DNA of 64,000 bases from Spisula solida (lineage: Eukaryota; Mollusca; Bivalvia; Venerida; Mactridae), in contig OX365944.1 of the NCBI GenBank assembly GCA_947247005.1, forward strand, positions 59,812,096-59,876,095. Reading direction: 5' to 3'. Under the pieces are notes generated by a model. That model was given only the letters and a program-made list of their open reading frames with translations. It ran no database searches and was not told where the DNA came from. Every line of letters begins with the position of its first letter. The first letter of the stretch is position 1. This document shows positions 54,601 through 64,000 of the stretch, piece by piece. Both the position numbers and the translations under genes were made by a program.

Positions 54601-55913
54601 ATAGTTAGCTACCTTTTGTACCTTTTGCAACATGATTTTCTGTTCACATTATTGTCTTTAACAGTTTGAGTATTTTTAATTTGGTATATCTCATTTTCAT
54701 ATTTACATGCAAACTCAATGGCTTTTCAAAGACTACACTAACAGAGTTTGAAACTACAAACTATTCAATTTACAAAAATAAGCAGTTAATAAAAATTGCA
54801 TTTATTTAAGACAATATACAGTAACCTTATATAATATAAATAAATAAACAAACAAAAAAAGACACATAGTTTCTTGAACACTTCATGAACACTTCATGAA
54901 TACTTAAAACCTCATGCTAAGTGTACCCCACCCACTTGCTAATTTGTTTTCCTATATTTTTCACACAATTATTCTTAAAATTAAATATTAGTCACACAAG
55001 ATACGTTTAAACTTGACATGCTTAACTCTGCAACTTACCTTTTATAAGATCACTTATGAAGATAAAAACAACCATTAAAATATGTCAAACATCAGCACAT
55101 GTCATTGCTGGCAGCCATTTTGAAAATCTGTGATGTCGTCAACATGTGACAGGAAGTCAAGTGTTTCATGAATACTTCAAGACCTTTTCATGAATTAATT
55201 GATGAACAGTTCAGGGATGGTTTAAGAACAGTCTAGAAATAATTGTTCATGAAATGTTCATCAGGTACTATTTATGGCTGGATCAAGAACAGTTAATGAA
55301 CTCCTTAAGTGTTCATAAAAAATTCATGAACTGTTCATGTCCAAAAGTTCATGAACCAGGTCCAAGAACTGATCAATACCTGTTCATGGACAGTTCTTGA
55401 TTGGAGTCAAGTGTTCATGAAATCATGAACTACATTTCGCAGGGGAAAGGCTAATGTTAATGAAGCAATATGCAAAAGAAATTTTGTTAATATCTTGAAT
55501 TTTAAGAAAGTTACATATATTTTTGTAGAGTTCCTATTTGGTGCTTTTTGTGTGACGTAGCAAACGTCATTGGAGCGTTATTCGACGTCACTGTAACAAG
55601 AATTTCATAATTACACCATTTGATCAATTCTTGACATAAATTGTTGAAAGTAGTATCATGTGCTAGAATTATGTTTTAATTTTTAAGATACATGTACATA
55701 ACAAAATCAAAAGTATTTGCATTCAGAGAAAGGCTACTACTGTTTTAAACAACTAACTCCTCGTTTTTCTCAATCGGAGTACATTTTCGGCATTGGTCAC
55801 CATAGCAACGAAGTACGCGATTTCAATATAATTCATGAGAAATTTTAAAGCTAACATATAGTACTGTATGGGTACATAATGTCATTATAGCAGGTTTTGC
55901 TGGAGACTGGCTC
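51649..55913. mobile_element. TIR element A (GAGCCAGACTCC) with nested 3.7-kb insertion
   Basis: Begins GAGCCAGACTCCAGGAAAAC and ends TTTTGCTGGAGACTGGCTC. Outer parts (51649-51716 and 55445-55913) are homologous to element B. The middle is a separate insertion. The original element would be about 540 bp. Confidence 0.75.
51717..55444. mobile_element. 3.7-kb TIR segment with TTCATGAA arrays
   Basis: Ends are CCCCTGTGAAATG and CATTTCGCAGGGG, a 13-bp TIR with one mismatch. At least 15 copies of the palindrome TTCATGAA (often GTTCATGAAC) crowd the ends (51738-51790, 54005-54250, 54880-55420). The interior has no transposase that I can recognise; an 89-codon frame at 52383-52652 (-) is unremarkable. 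Non-autonomous or decayed DNA transposon of unknown superfamily. Confidence 0.65.
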
Positions 55914-55970
55914 ATATGTGTTATTGATATCAATATATGTGTTATCTCTCCTTGTTATATGTTATTATTT
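55914..55970. repeat. 57-bp direct repeat, right flank of element A
   Basis: Partner of 51592-51648. Confidence 0.8.
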
Positions 55971-57239
55971 GTGTTATCAATTCTAACAATTACGTTGAAA
56001 TGACCATTACCTGACAGCATTTAAATATCGCCTTCAGGTAACGAACGCTTCTCCTCACACGGTATTATAGATGTTATTGGAGATTTGTTGAGTGATCCTT
56101 GTATTTCACTGAACGGCATGGCCATTTATTGTTAATGTATCTCACATATCGTGTATTTCCTACTAGTATGACAGTGGTATGCTGATGATGTTCAGTTGTT
56201 AATGGAGTAATTGAGTACAATATCGTGCATGGGGACACATTATCTTGATTGGTTTGATAAGGCTTTAAAACTACTTCATTTTCTCTCATAAAAGTTGTCT
56301 GCGCTTGATTTCTATCAGGTATAAAAAGTGAAGTTTATTACAAACTAATATATTTGTACTTTGGAAGGTAGGCAACCCAGTACATTTCAACTTGCTAGGA
56401 AGTTACAGTGTTGATTTTTGCTACTATTTTAATGGTGAGTGTTGCTTCTATATTAGTTTTATTACAAAATGCCCTTAACCATCATAAGAATTTCAAAGAA
56501 GTTTACTATAGTTAATAATATTAATAACACCATAACATTTACGGTATATTATTGTGTCGGTATTTAGTAGTAAGAATACAGCGACTATGTGACCGTCGAA
56601 GAAGGGAGGTAGCAACACCTTTGTGTTAATATAACATAAGAAATATGTGATCTTTAATTGTAGACATTCGTTTTTGTTGAAAAAAGGCAATTCTAATTCT
56701 CTCTGATATACGGAAGACATACATAACAGATTTTGTAAATTCCGTCTTTCATTCGTTTTTGAGCTGTAAGTAATTTGTTCATTACCTTATTTATTTATAT
56801 CACTCAGAAGTACTAATGTATATGTTTTAATAATTTCTTACTAATTAAAACATGCTTAAACTATGAAGTTAACTTGGAAACTTAGTTCTGTGTGATTTAA
56901 AATCTGTAATTCTAAGAAATGTGCTGTTCAATGACTGTGAGTGGCTGCATTTATAACAAGTTTTACAATATTTATTATTACAATATTTATTATTACAATA
57001 TTTATTATTAACTTTAATGCACTTATTTCATGAATTAGTAGTGTTTAACTGAGAGTGCCAAATTATGAATTTCAAAGCAAGTGGTATCGAAAGGAATTTA
57101 TAGGCAAGTCAACAATTATATATGTTTGCCAATTAATCCATTATTTTATAATATCCGTTATGTGAAACTAAATAAAACATATGTTTGTACTAAAGCAATT
57201 CTTTATATCAGAATCAAGTTTGATAATGACCTGTATTTC
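55971..57239. other. Intergenic stretch
   Basis: No gene supported. A short microsatellite of CAATATTTATTATTA units lies at about 56968-57010. Confidence 0.45.
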
Positions 57240-57552
57240 TATGCCCTGGCATCTACTGATGCAGGGGCATATAGTGCTTGTCCTGTCCATTCGTCCGTTT
57301 ATGAACGTTCATCCAATGGAAAAGGTCAACCAAAACTTTAAGTTGTTGAATCTCAAATATTTTTGAAGTCCATCTAGGCATTGCTTTCAAACTTGGCATA
57401 CTTGTTTACTGTCATAAACATATTACGTTGTCAAAGCCATGTAACACTATCCAACATTTTAACAGAATTACGGCCCATGATTGACTTGGTTAGTTTTTAT
57501 GGACATTTAGGCTTCCACCGGAGCATAAGCGTTTATTGAACGCAGTCTTGTT
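57240..57552 (+). mobile_element. HINE-like element (TATGCCC family), copy 2
   Basis: Begins TATGCCCTGGCATCTACTGA, has TCCTGTCC and GTCCG words, ends with hairpin GCGT...ACGC then AGTCTTGTT (57547-57552). Inverted copy at 25004-25308. Confidence 0.75.
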
Positions 57553-58625
57553 AATAGAGATTTTGTGTATTGTGATTGTTTATGTGAAACATTTACATGT
57601 CACTCGATCATTAATATTTCTTATATATACATAAATTAATTTCATTGTCCAGATGTAACTGATCATAAGGGCTGTTGATGTTCAGTATGTTATTACATTT
57701 TTCCATTACAATGTGTCTAGTATGTGTGAAAATAATCAGAACAAAGTCATATACTGTATAAATGGATATATCTGCAAGTCAAAAAGTTTTGTATTTCAGA
57801 TGTTTGGCATAATAATAATATTAATAATAATGATAAATACTTTGTTTAATGAGGCAACAAAGCTGGCAAAGCCAGTCTAACCTGTGAGCCTCAATATGTA
57901 CATACAAGTTACAACAAATGTGAACAAATATAACATTTACAGAATGATATTTGCATTAAATATAACAGCAGTGCATCAATTAAGCTACTAAAAAATATCA
58001 AATGAAAACTAGATCAACAATTTATAGAACAGTTGATCTATGAAACAAAGAACAAAATTACATTTATATATCATGTGACACAAGTATTTTACATGTTTAT
58101 CAAGTTTTGTAGAAATATTAGCAATTTTGTTATTTGTTTGTATACTAAGAGTTCTTGGTCTGCCAGATTTACACGGGAGCCAAATTCGCCAATTAATTTT
58201 TACATTGTTAACTTAACTTTGTATACAGTATTGCTGAACATTTATAAGGGTCAGGTAAGAATTGCCGCATAACTAAATACTACATTGTTATATGTTCTTG
58301 TTGACTTAATTTGAAATGAACATAAATGTTCATCATTTAGTGCAAGACAGGGAGTAAAATGTTTGTCTGTGAATAAGATTGACAAAGTTGTTTGTTATTT
58401 AGTATCATTGTAAGACATAGGAATGCTATAAATCTGGTAATGTCTGCATGACCGTGAATATTTATTGGTCTGTCTGACTTGATTATTTACTTAATTATAA
58501 ATACTATTCATGTTTACATATTGCTTTGAAATGATTTATTATTATCATATGACATTAAATTATAAGATCTGAATATAAATTCGGCCAATCTCATTTGCGT
58601 CCTTTGACACATACTTTGACACATA
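57553..58625. other. Intergenic stretch
   Basis: No gene supported. The stretch GAGGCAACAAAGCTGGCAAA near 57850 looks like a retroelement tail, but I cannot bound it. Confidence 0.4.
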
Positions 58626-59442
58626 CAGTAAAACCTCGGTAACAGGAGCAGCGATTATTCGAGCAACCGGCCTAATTCGAGCAAATTTCAAAGTCCCGAC
58701 GAATTTTCTATATTGTACATTAATTTATCCCTCTAATTCGAGTAATGTTATTACGAGCATCCGGTCTAATTCGAGCGCAGGTGTTGGTCCATTCAACAAT
58801 TTTCAACAATAATTAGTTACTTTATCTCGAGGCAATCATCCGAGCGAAATTTCACACCTCCGAAAAATTGTCAGATTTAATGTTGATGTGGTTCGTGATT
58901 TTCACACATCGTGATTATCACATTTTATGACAATAGCGTAACTCCCAACACTGAAATCGGTTGTTTGTCTACAATAAAGGTGTCAAGGGGCAAGATTGAA
59001 TAATACAAATCAATTACGAGGTGTTAATTATGAGAAATTTAATGACGAGTCAACATTTGTTAAATTTTCACGCCGTGTGTAACTCTTATGATTCACCGAT
59101 CTAAATGTAAACTTATCCAAGTCAGAGAAACAATCACAAAACAATGAATATTTGATCACTTAATGGTCGTAAATCAACTCAAATAGAGCATTATACATGA
59201 TTTCACCTACAAAGGTAACATTCAACGAATGTCTGCACGACTCAAAATGCGTGTAGACTTGATAAACAATGACGATATTCGTAGTTGCAACCAAACACGC
59301 GCACCGAACACTTACGTGGTAAAACACAGTTACACTTAGTCTTAACAACAATTCATCATACAATTCTGATAATTCGAGCAACAGGCTTAACTCGAGCATT
59401 TGGCTTGTCCCGATTGGCCCTCGAAATAATGAGGTTTTACTG
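58626..59442. mobile_element. Pogo/Tigger-like non-autonomous transposon
   Basis: About 817 bp with ends CAGTAAAACCTCG and GAGGTTTTACTG flanked by TA on each side (58624-58625 and 59443-59444). CAGTNNAACCTC-type TIRs and TA duplication are typical of pogo-like Tc1/mariner elements. Internal subterminal repeats read AATTCGAGCA. No transposase frame remains. Confidence 0.8.
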
Positions 59443-59847
59443 TAGTTATTGTCACCAATCATCGGATGTTCTGATTGAGCTGCTGTCACATTGTCCATGA
59501 AGTTATAATGCCATTATTATGCTCCCTGAAAATTAGGGGGAGCATATAGTTGCCGCTTTGTCCGTCCGTCGTTCCGTCCTTCTGTCCGATATTTTTGTTC
59601 GGAGCCTATCTCCAAAAGTATGTGAGGTATCATCATGAAACTTCATAGGTGGATAGATCTTAATGAGTAGAAGTGCAGTGCTTAAGAACCACAACTCTAC
59701 AGTACCTATTTTAGGAGTTATTGCCCTTTGGTTTTTTTTCAAACTTAGCTTTTTGTCTGGAGCCTAAATCAAAACTCATAGGTGGATAGATCTTAATGAG
59801 TAGAAGTGCAGTGCACAAGGACCATAACTCTTCATTGCATATTTTTA

Positions 59848-59939
59848 GCTCACCTGAGCACGAAGTGCTCAAGGTGAGCTGTTGTGATCGCCCTATGTCT
59901 GGCGTCCACCGTCAATAATTTGACTGTTAACACTCTTTT
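59848..59939 (+). mobile_element. 5' fragment of the AGCTCACC tandem-core element
   Basis: Begins with the terminal hairpin AGCTCACCTGAGCACGAAG...AAGGTGAGCT also seen at 18563-18594, and stops abruptly where the CCGG-family element begins. Confidence 0.6.
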
Positions 59940-59942
59940 CGA

Positions 59943-60345
59943 CCGGAGGGGACTATAGTTTTGCCCTCCGTCAGTCCGTCCGTCAAAAAATGTGGATCCT
60001 GACATAACTGTAAAAGTTTCCAAGCTAGGTTTATTAAACTTGGTATGTAGATAGGGGCAATAAGGGGATTATGCACTTCTCAAAATAATTTAATTCTGAC
60101 AAAAATTGTGGTTGCTATGGCGACAGAAAGAGTGAAAATATGTCAAATCTGGGTCCTGCCATAACTCAACCAGTTTCCAAGCTATGTTTATGAAACTTGA
60201 TATATGGATAGGGGGCAATAAGGGGATTATGCTCGTCTAAAACTATTTTAATTCTGACAAAAATGGTGGTTGCTATGGCAAGAGTAACATTAAAAATAGC
60301 CACAAACCGGTAGGGGACTTTTGTATTGCTTGTAATTCTTTTAAT
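59943..60345 (+). mobile_element. CCGGTAGGGG-family element, copy 2
   Basis: Starts CCGGAGGGGACTATAG, has TCAGTCCGTCCGTC, two ~150-bp core copies (TTTCCAAGCTA, AAGGGGATTATGC, GTGGTTGCTATGG), and ends AAACCGGTAGGGGACTT. Homologous to 16121-16380. Confidence 0.7.
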
Positions 60346-60944
60346 TCATGTCCATGCCATAACTCATACAGTATTTGATATATCATTTTGAAACTTCATT
60401 ATAGTTAAATGAAATTCATTAAGTTAAAGTGCAATGCCAATGAAGCATAACTCTCTTTCATATAATTTTTTCTGTGACAAACACCCACGGGGAGCATCAC
60501 CCATCTGTGACGGCTCTTGTTAAAACTAATGGGTACTCCGCAGTCCATTATTAGAAATCTCAAAATTATTGTCATTTTGTTGGAATTTGTGTTACTGAGT
60601 GTTGCAACATATTCAAGAAAACTAAAAACACTCCCTCACTCCTCCAGAAAGCTTTTTCGGAATAGAAAATATTTTTGCTAAAATAATAGATTGATTACTG
60701 GCATCTACAAAGTTAGTGTGAATAAATTTGATCTGTCAAAAACACAATGAATGTGCCTTAAGAATGCCTTTTTTCTAACGATCTTATATTCTGCCCGAAA
60801 CAACTTTACATGATAGAAAAATCTTCTAAAATAACTTTAAAGTGAAGAAAGTGATAATGCCGACACCATGCTCATCTCATACCTACTCCCATACCAATTT
60901 TCAAGGTTTTAGCCCTCCCGCCATAAAGTAAATATAGGAATAAT

Positions 60945-61318
60945 CTCCATCCTTCCGTCCCTCCCTCTGTCTGTCTGTTCCTCCCTCCCTCCCTCTGTCT
61001 GTCCCTCCCTCCCTCTGTCTGTCCCTCCCTCCCTCTGTCTGTTCCTCCCTCTGTCTGTCCCTCCCTCTGTCTGTCCCTCCCTCTGTCTGTTCCTCCCTCT
61101 GTCTGTTCCTCCCTCTGTCTGTCCCTCCCTCTGTCTGTCCCTCCCTCTGTCTGTTCCTCCCTCTGTCTGTTCCTCCCTCTGTCTGTCCCTCCCTCTCTCT
61201 GTCCCTCCCTCTGTCTGTTCCTCCCTCTGTCTGTTCCTCCCTCTGTCTGTCCCTCCCTCTGTCTGTTCCTCCCTTTGTCTGTTCCTCCCTCTGACTGTCC
61301 CTTACCTCTGTCTGTCTG
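60945..61318. repeat. Polypyrimidine minisatellite (CCCTCCCTCTGTCTGT)n
   Basis: About 370 bp of almost pure C/T (with G only in GTCTGT) in 14-18-bp steps. The repeated-charge frame on the - strand (EGGTDRGR type) is an artefact. Downstream 61400-61620 carries AAGGTCAATGTCAA/AAGGTCAAGGTCA words like other tandem-core elements. Confidence 0.9.
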
Positions 61319-61672
61319 TCTAATCATGTCTGCTCTATAACATTTAAACACATGGGGCGATCAATTACATGGAAATGTGTAACTTCAATGTACACGACAA
61401 CATGCAGAATGCACATTCCAACCATGCTGGCTCAAGGTCAATGTCAAAGGTTTATTTGAGCCTTACCGTACATTTGTGTCCGTTCCATAACTTTTTAACA
61501 CTTGACCAACTAAGTGAAACTTATAGCAAATTTGTAGCAAATGAAGACAACTTGCCAAACTCACCTTCCAACTGTGCCTTCTCAAGGTCAAGGTCATTGT
61601 TCAATGTCATATATAACTTAAATTTAAAGATGGTCTAGCAATGAATTTATTATATATGGCCTTATTGGTTCT

Positions 61673-61837
61673 CATTATACCGTAAAGCACATGATATTCC
61701 TATGCTGAAGCATGTTCTATGATGGAACATTATACCGTAAAGCACATGATATTCCTATGCTGAAGCATGTTCTATGATGGAACATTATACCGTAAAGCAC
61801 GTGATATTCCTATGCTGAAGCATGTTCTATGATGGAA
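61673..61837. repeat. Three perfect-looking 55-bp tandem units
   Basis: Units at 61673, 61728 and 61783 contain CATTATACCGTAAAGCAC and ATTCCTATGCTGAAGC; only one base differs among them, so they arose recently. Confidence 0.95.
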
Positions 61838-62635
61838 CATTTGTTTCTGTAAAATCAAATAAGGGAAAAAAGAGAATGTTTTGTTGTAATTGGTTATATA
61901 TTACTGTTTCCCTGCCTAATTAACTTTCCCATACATCACAATGGAGAACAAGTTAGTTTACCATAGAATTTGAGAGATAGATAAACTTGTTAAGGAATGT
62001 CTGTTGCTGACATTGAAGCTATATAGACAGTAAACTCAAGGGACCATGATTGCATGTTAACTCGGGCAACTAATTTCACTTTCGCTGATGAAGCTAATGT
62101 CATATGCACTGGTCCGATCATAATAGATTGAGATGAATTTTTGTGGGTTTTTGTCCTTGTAACTTGTAAGATCATATAATGTGGTAAACATGTACATCAT
62201 CATCAGCTTCGTTAGTCATTGTACTTAAACTTAGTTTTTGTAAATTGTTGAAACGTTCAGCCTGTTTGTGAGAAGTATAAGATTTTAATCATTTGAGTAC
62301 ATCATATATCCGGGTTTGAACTGCTTGCTTGATTTCACTGTAATATTGACTGGCAAAGCTTCTATACATTATGGTAATCCAGCTACCTAAATCAATGAAC
62401 TTCATTTACATCATTTAACAGATGCCTATGTGTCTATATTTTACTGCTGCTTTCTGGTCATTATATATGCTGGTAGCGTGAAGTCTAATAAGAGTATGCA
62501 TGATATATATGTTGCACAGACATAAATCTGAAGGACCAATAACTCACTGCATAAAATGATTATACTTATATATATGCTGAGCATAGCCTTTATTTGCCAG
62601 TCACCTTTCTGCTGAAATATGAGTGCATCTACCCG
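61838..62635. other. Intergenic stretch
   Basis: No gene, RNA or clear element seen. Confidence 0.4.
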
Positions 62636-62702
62636 TATTTGAACCCCGGGTTGCCAGATTAGACGACAAGAGCGCTAACCATTGAGCTACGTATGCACAC
62701 TT
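62628..62702 (-). repeat. tRNA-like sequence (SINE head or tRNA pseudogene)
   Basis: On the - strand: GTGCATA/GATGCAC give a 6-bp acceptor stem, GTAGCTCAATGGTTAGCGC forms the D arm and A box, a 5-bp anticodon stem holds loop TCTAATC (anticodon TAA), and CCCGGGGTTCAAATACGGG is a T arm with a good B box. A Leu(TAA) tRNA should have a long variable arm, which is missing, and the acceptor has an A-G mismatch, so I favour a tRNA-derived repeat. Confidence 0.5.
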
Positions 62703-64000
62703 AGATGTCTTCATTGACAATTCAAAATCTCGTAACTTGTGTTTTACGCAAAATCTGTCATTGACAATTCATAATCTCATTACTATAGTTTCATGCAAAA
62801 TCAACTTTTTGATGCAGTCTGGAAAACAGCAAACAGTTTTGCACATTCTATCAACAAGTTGTAGCTACATACAATGTATACCATTCAATCTTCTTGATAT
62901 ACATCATATGACACAGTTAAATGCAATTTATGTTTGTAACAAACTGATTTATCTCAATGTGACATGACTTTTTGACCTAAAATAAGTCCAAATTTATCTC
63001 TAATGGAAGGTCGTGAAAAACAACCTTTTGACACTCAATTCCAATATAAATTCATGGAAGACAGCATTTAAACACCGATTAAGACAAACACCATCCGATA
63101 ATTGTCTAAATTATGTCTGAATTATGGTTGTCAGATTTTAACACTTTCTCTCAAGTTATCCCTAAAAGAAGTAAAAAGGATTTGCAAAAGAAAAATATGC
63201 GATTTTGGTTTTTCTTGTCAAGTTGGAAAACATTGTTACAAGATTTTAAATTTGCAACAACGATAAAAGGTATAAGGATAACATCAAACTGAAACTATCT
63301 GTTCCTCTGTTTAGATGTATTTACAGATAGCATTTATGAGTTTCATATAATCATGATTACAATCATGATGAAATGACAATTTCCTGGTGGATCAAGGATA
63401 TCTATAATTGTCCACAGGAAACATCTGTTAATTGCTGATAAACTTACTGAGAAAATTTAATTGGTTCTATGAAATTAACTACATGTAACTTCTGTTGACT
63501 TCCATTTTACACCCCTGGTCTTGGTGTCATAGGTCGACCATCACACAATGATAATATGTACATATTGTCAAGATTTTTTGTCCAATAGTTATTGCCAGAG
63601 CTTTGTCCCTTTAATGGATTGCCAGAGTTATGGCCCTTTAATGGTCAAAAATAAGTTTGTCTGTTAAATGATTGTTCCCCTTCATCATTGAAACTTCACT
63701 TGAATAGTAAGTTAATACCTGTGAAGCCTAGATGTGCATAATTGTAATAAAAATTATTGTGTTAATGAATATATAATATGGAGCTTAATTACCCTTTAAT
63801 GGTCAAAAATAAGTTTGTCCATGCTTGTTTTGGAATGTTTTCTATAACCATTGATTGGAGGTGGTCTTTGTAGGTGGTCTCCAACATAGGGTATACTGGT
63901 ACTGTATTGTTACCCAAGTATATATGACTAAGTGTACTATTATCTTCAAACGTGCAAACCCATACCTTAAGTTTCATTTCTATTTGGATGTAAATAAATT
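62703..64000. other. Intergenic stretch with short dispersed repeats
   Basis: No gene supported. CCCTTTAATGGTCAAAAATA occurs twice (about 63638 and 63793), and TTGCCAGAG/GCCCTTT words recall HINE cores. Confidence 0.4.

Larger units (their letters stand above)
59520..60521 (+). mobile_element. HINE-like element (GCTCCC hairpin) with nested pieces
   Basis: Starts with hairpin GCTCCC...GGGGGAGC (59521-59543), then GTCCGTCCGTCGTTCCGTCC, and ends GGGGAGCATCACCCATCTG, then GGCTCTTGTT (60512-60521). Interrupted by a fragment of the AGCTCACC element (59848-59939) and by a CCGG-family element (59943-60345). Confidence 0.65.

Noticed and set aside
60872..61351. 159-codon frame of repeated EGGTDRGR/RQREGQ
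   Set aside because: Direct consequence of the polypyrimidine minisatellite, with no start context or homology.
62628..62702. A working tRNA-Leu(TAA) gene
   Set aside because: The cloverleaf is fair but the long variable arm of Leu tRNAs is missing and the acceptor stem has a mismatch; listed as a tRNA-derived repeat instead.

Overview
The window is nuclear DNA from an invertebrate animal. It is AT-rich, its genes have GT-AG introns, and it is crowded with small DNA transposons, LINE remnants and tRNA-derived SINEs. The repeats resemble those I know from bivalve molluscs: tandem-core elements with GTCC/GTCT microsatellites and terminal hairpins. 'Bivalve' is therefore my inference from the repeats, not something proved by one marker.

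Two protein-coding genes can be read with confidence. They lie tail to tail.

(1) Positions 2988-6629 on the + strand hold a five-exon peroxiredoxin-like 2A gene (PRXL2A/FAM213A, the selenoprotein U family). Its active-site codon is an in-frame TGA at 3656-3658, in a U-x-x-C redox motif where mammals have C-x-x-C. About 1.1 kb downstream of the stop, at 7745-7792, a stem-loop has all the parts of a form-2 SECIS element: an AUGA/GA quartet core, a 10-bp helix, an AA bulge and an apical mini-stem. I read the gene as a working selenoprotein gene.

(2) Positions 11239-32836 on the - strand hold a 19-exon MYST-family histone acetyltransferase of the KAT6A/KAT6B (MOZ/MORF; fly Enok) type. The exon chain stays in frame for about 2124 residues. 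In order it encodes an N-terminal winged-helix region, a double PHD finger, an extra KAT7-like C2HC finger, a basic RG-rich linker, the MYST catalytic domain, an acidic/serine-rich region with two poly-Q tracts, and a conserved Met-rich C-terminus ending in Met-Arg-Arg.

The first 500 bp hold a decayed LINE. Introns of both genes carry MITEs, SINEs and tandem-core elements. Between the genes (about 8.0-10.2 kb) lie a SINE and an unidentified open frame that ends at a splice-donor-like site (9199-9534).

From about 33 kb to the end I find no convincing host gene. This half is a transposon graveyard. It contains a LINE interrupted by two Harbinger-like MITEs, one of them itself interrupted by a second LINE; two copies of a TIR element, each carrying a further insertion; a 3.7-kb segment with TIRs and many TTCATGAA palindromes; a pogo-like element; and several families of Helitron/HINE-like tandem-core elements that share a hairpin plus CT(T/A)GTT 3' end. 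It also holds a long polypyrimidine tract.
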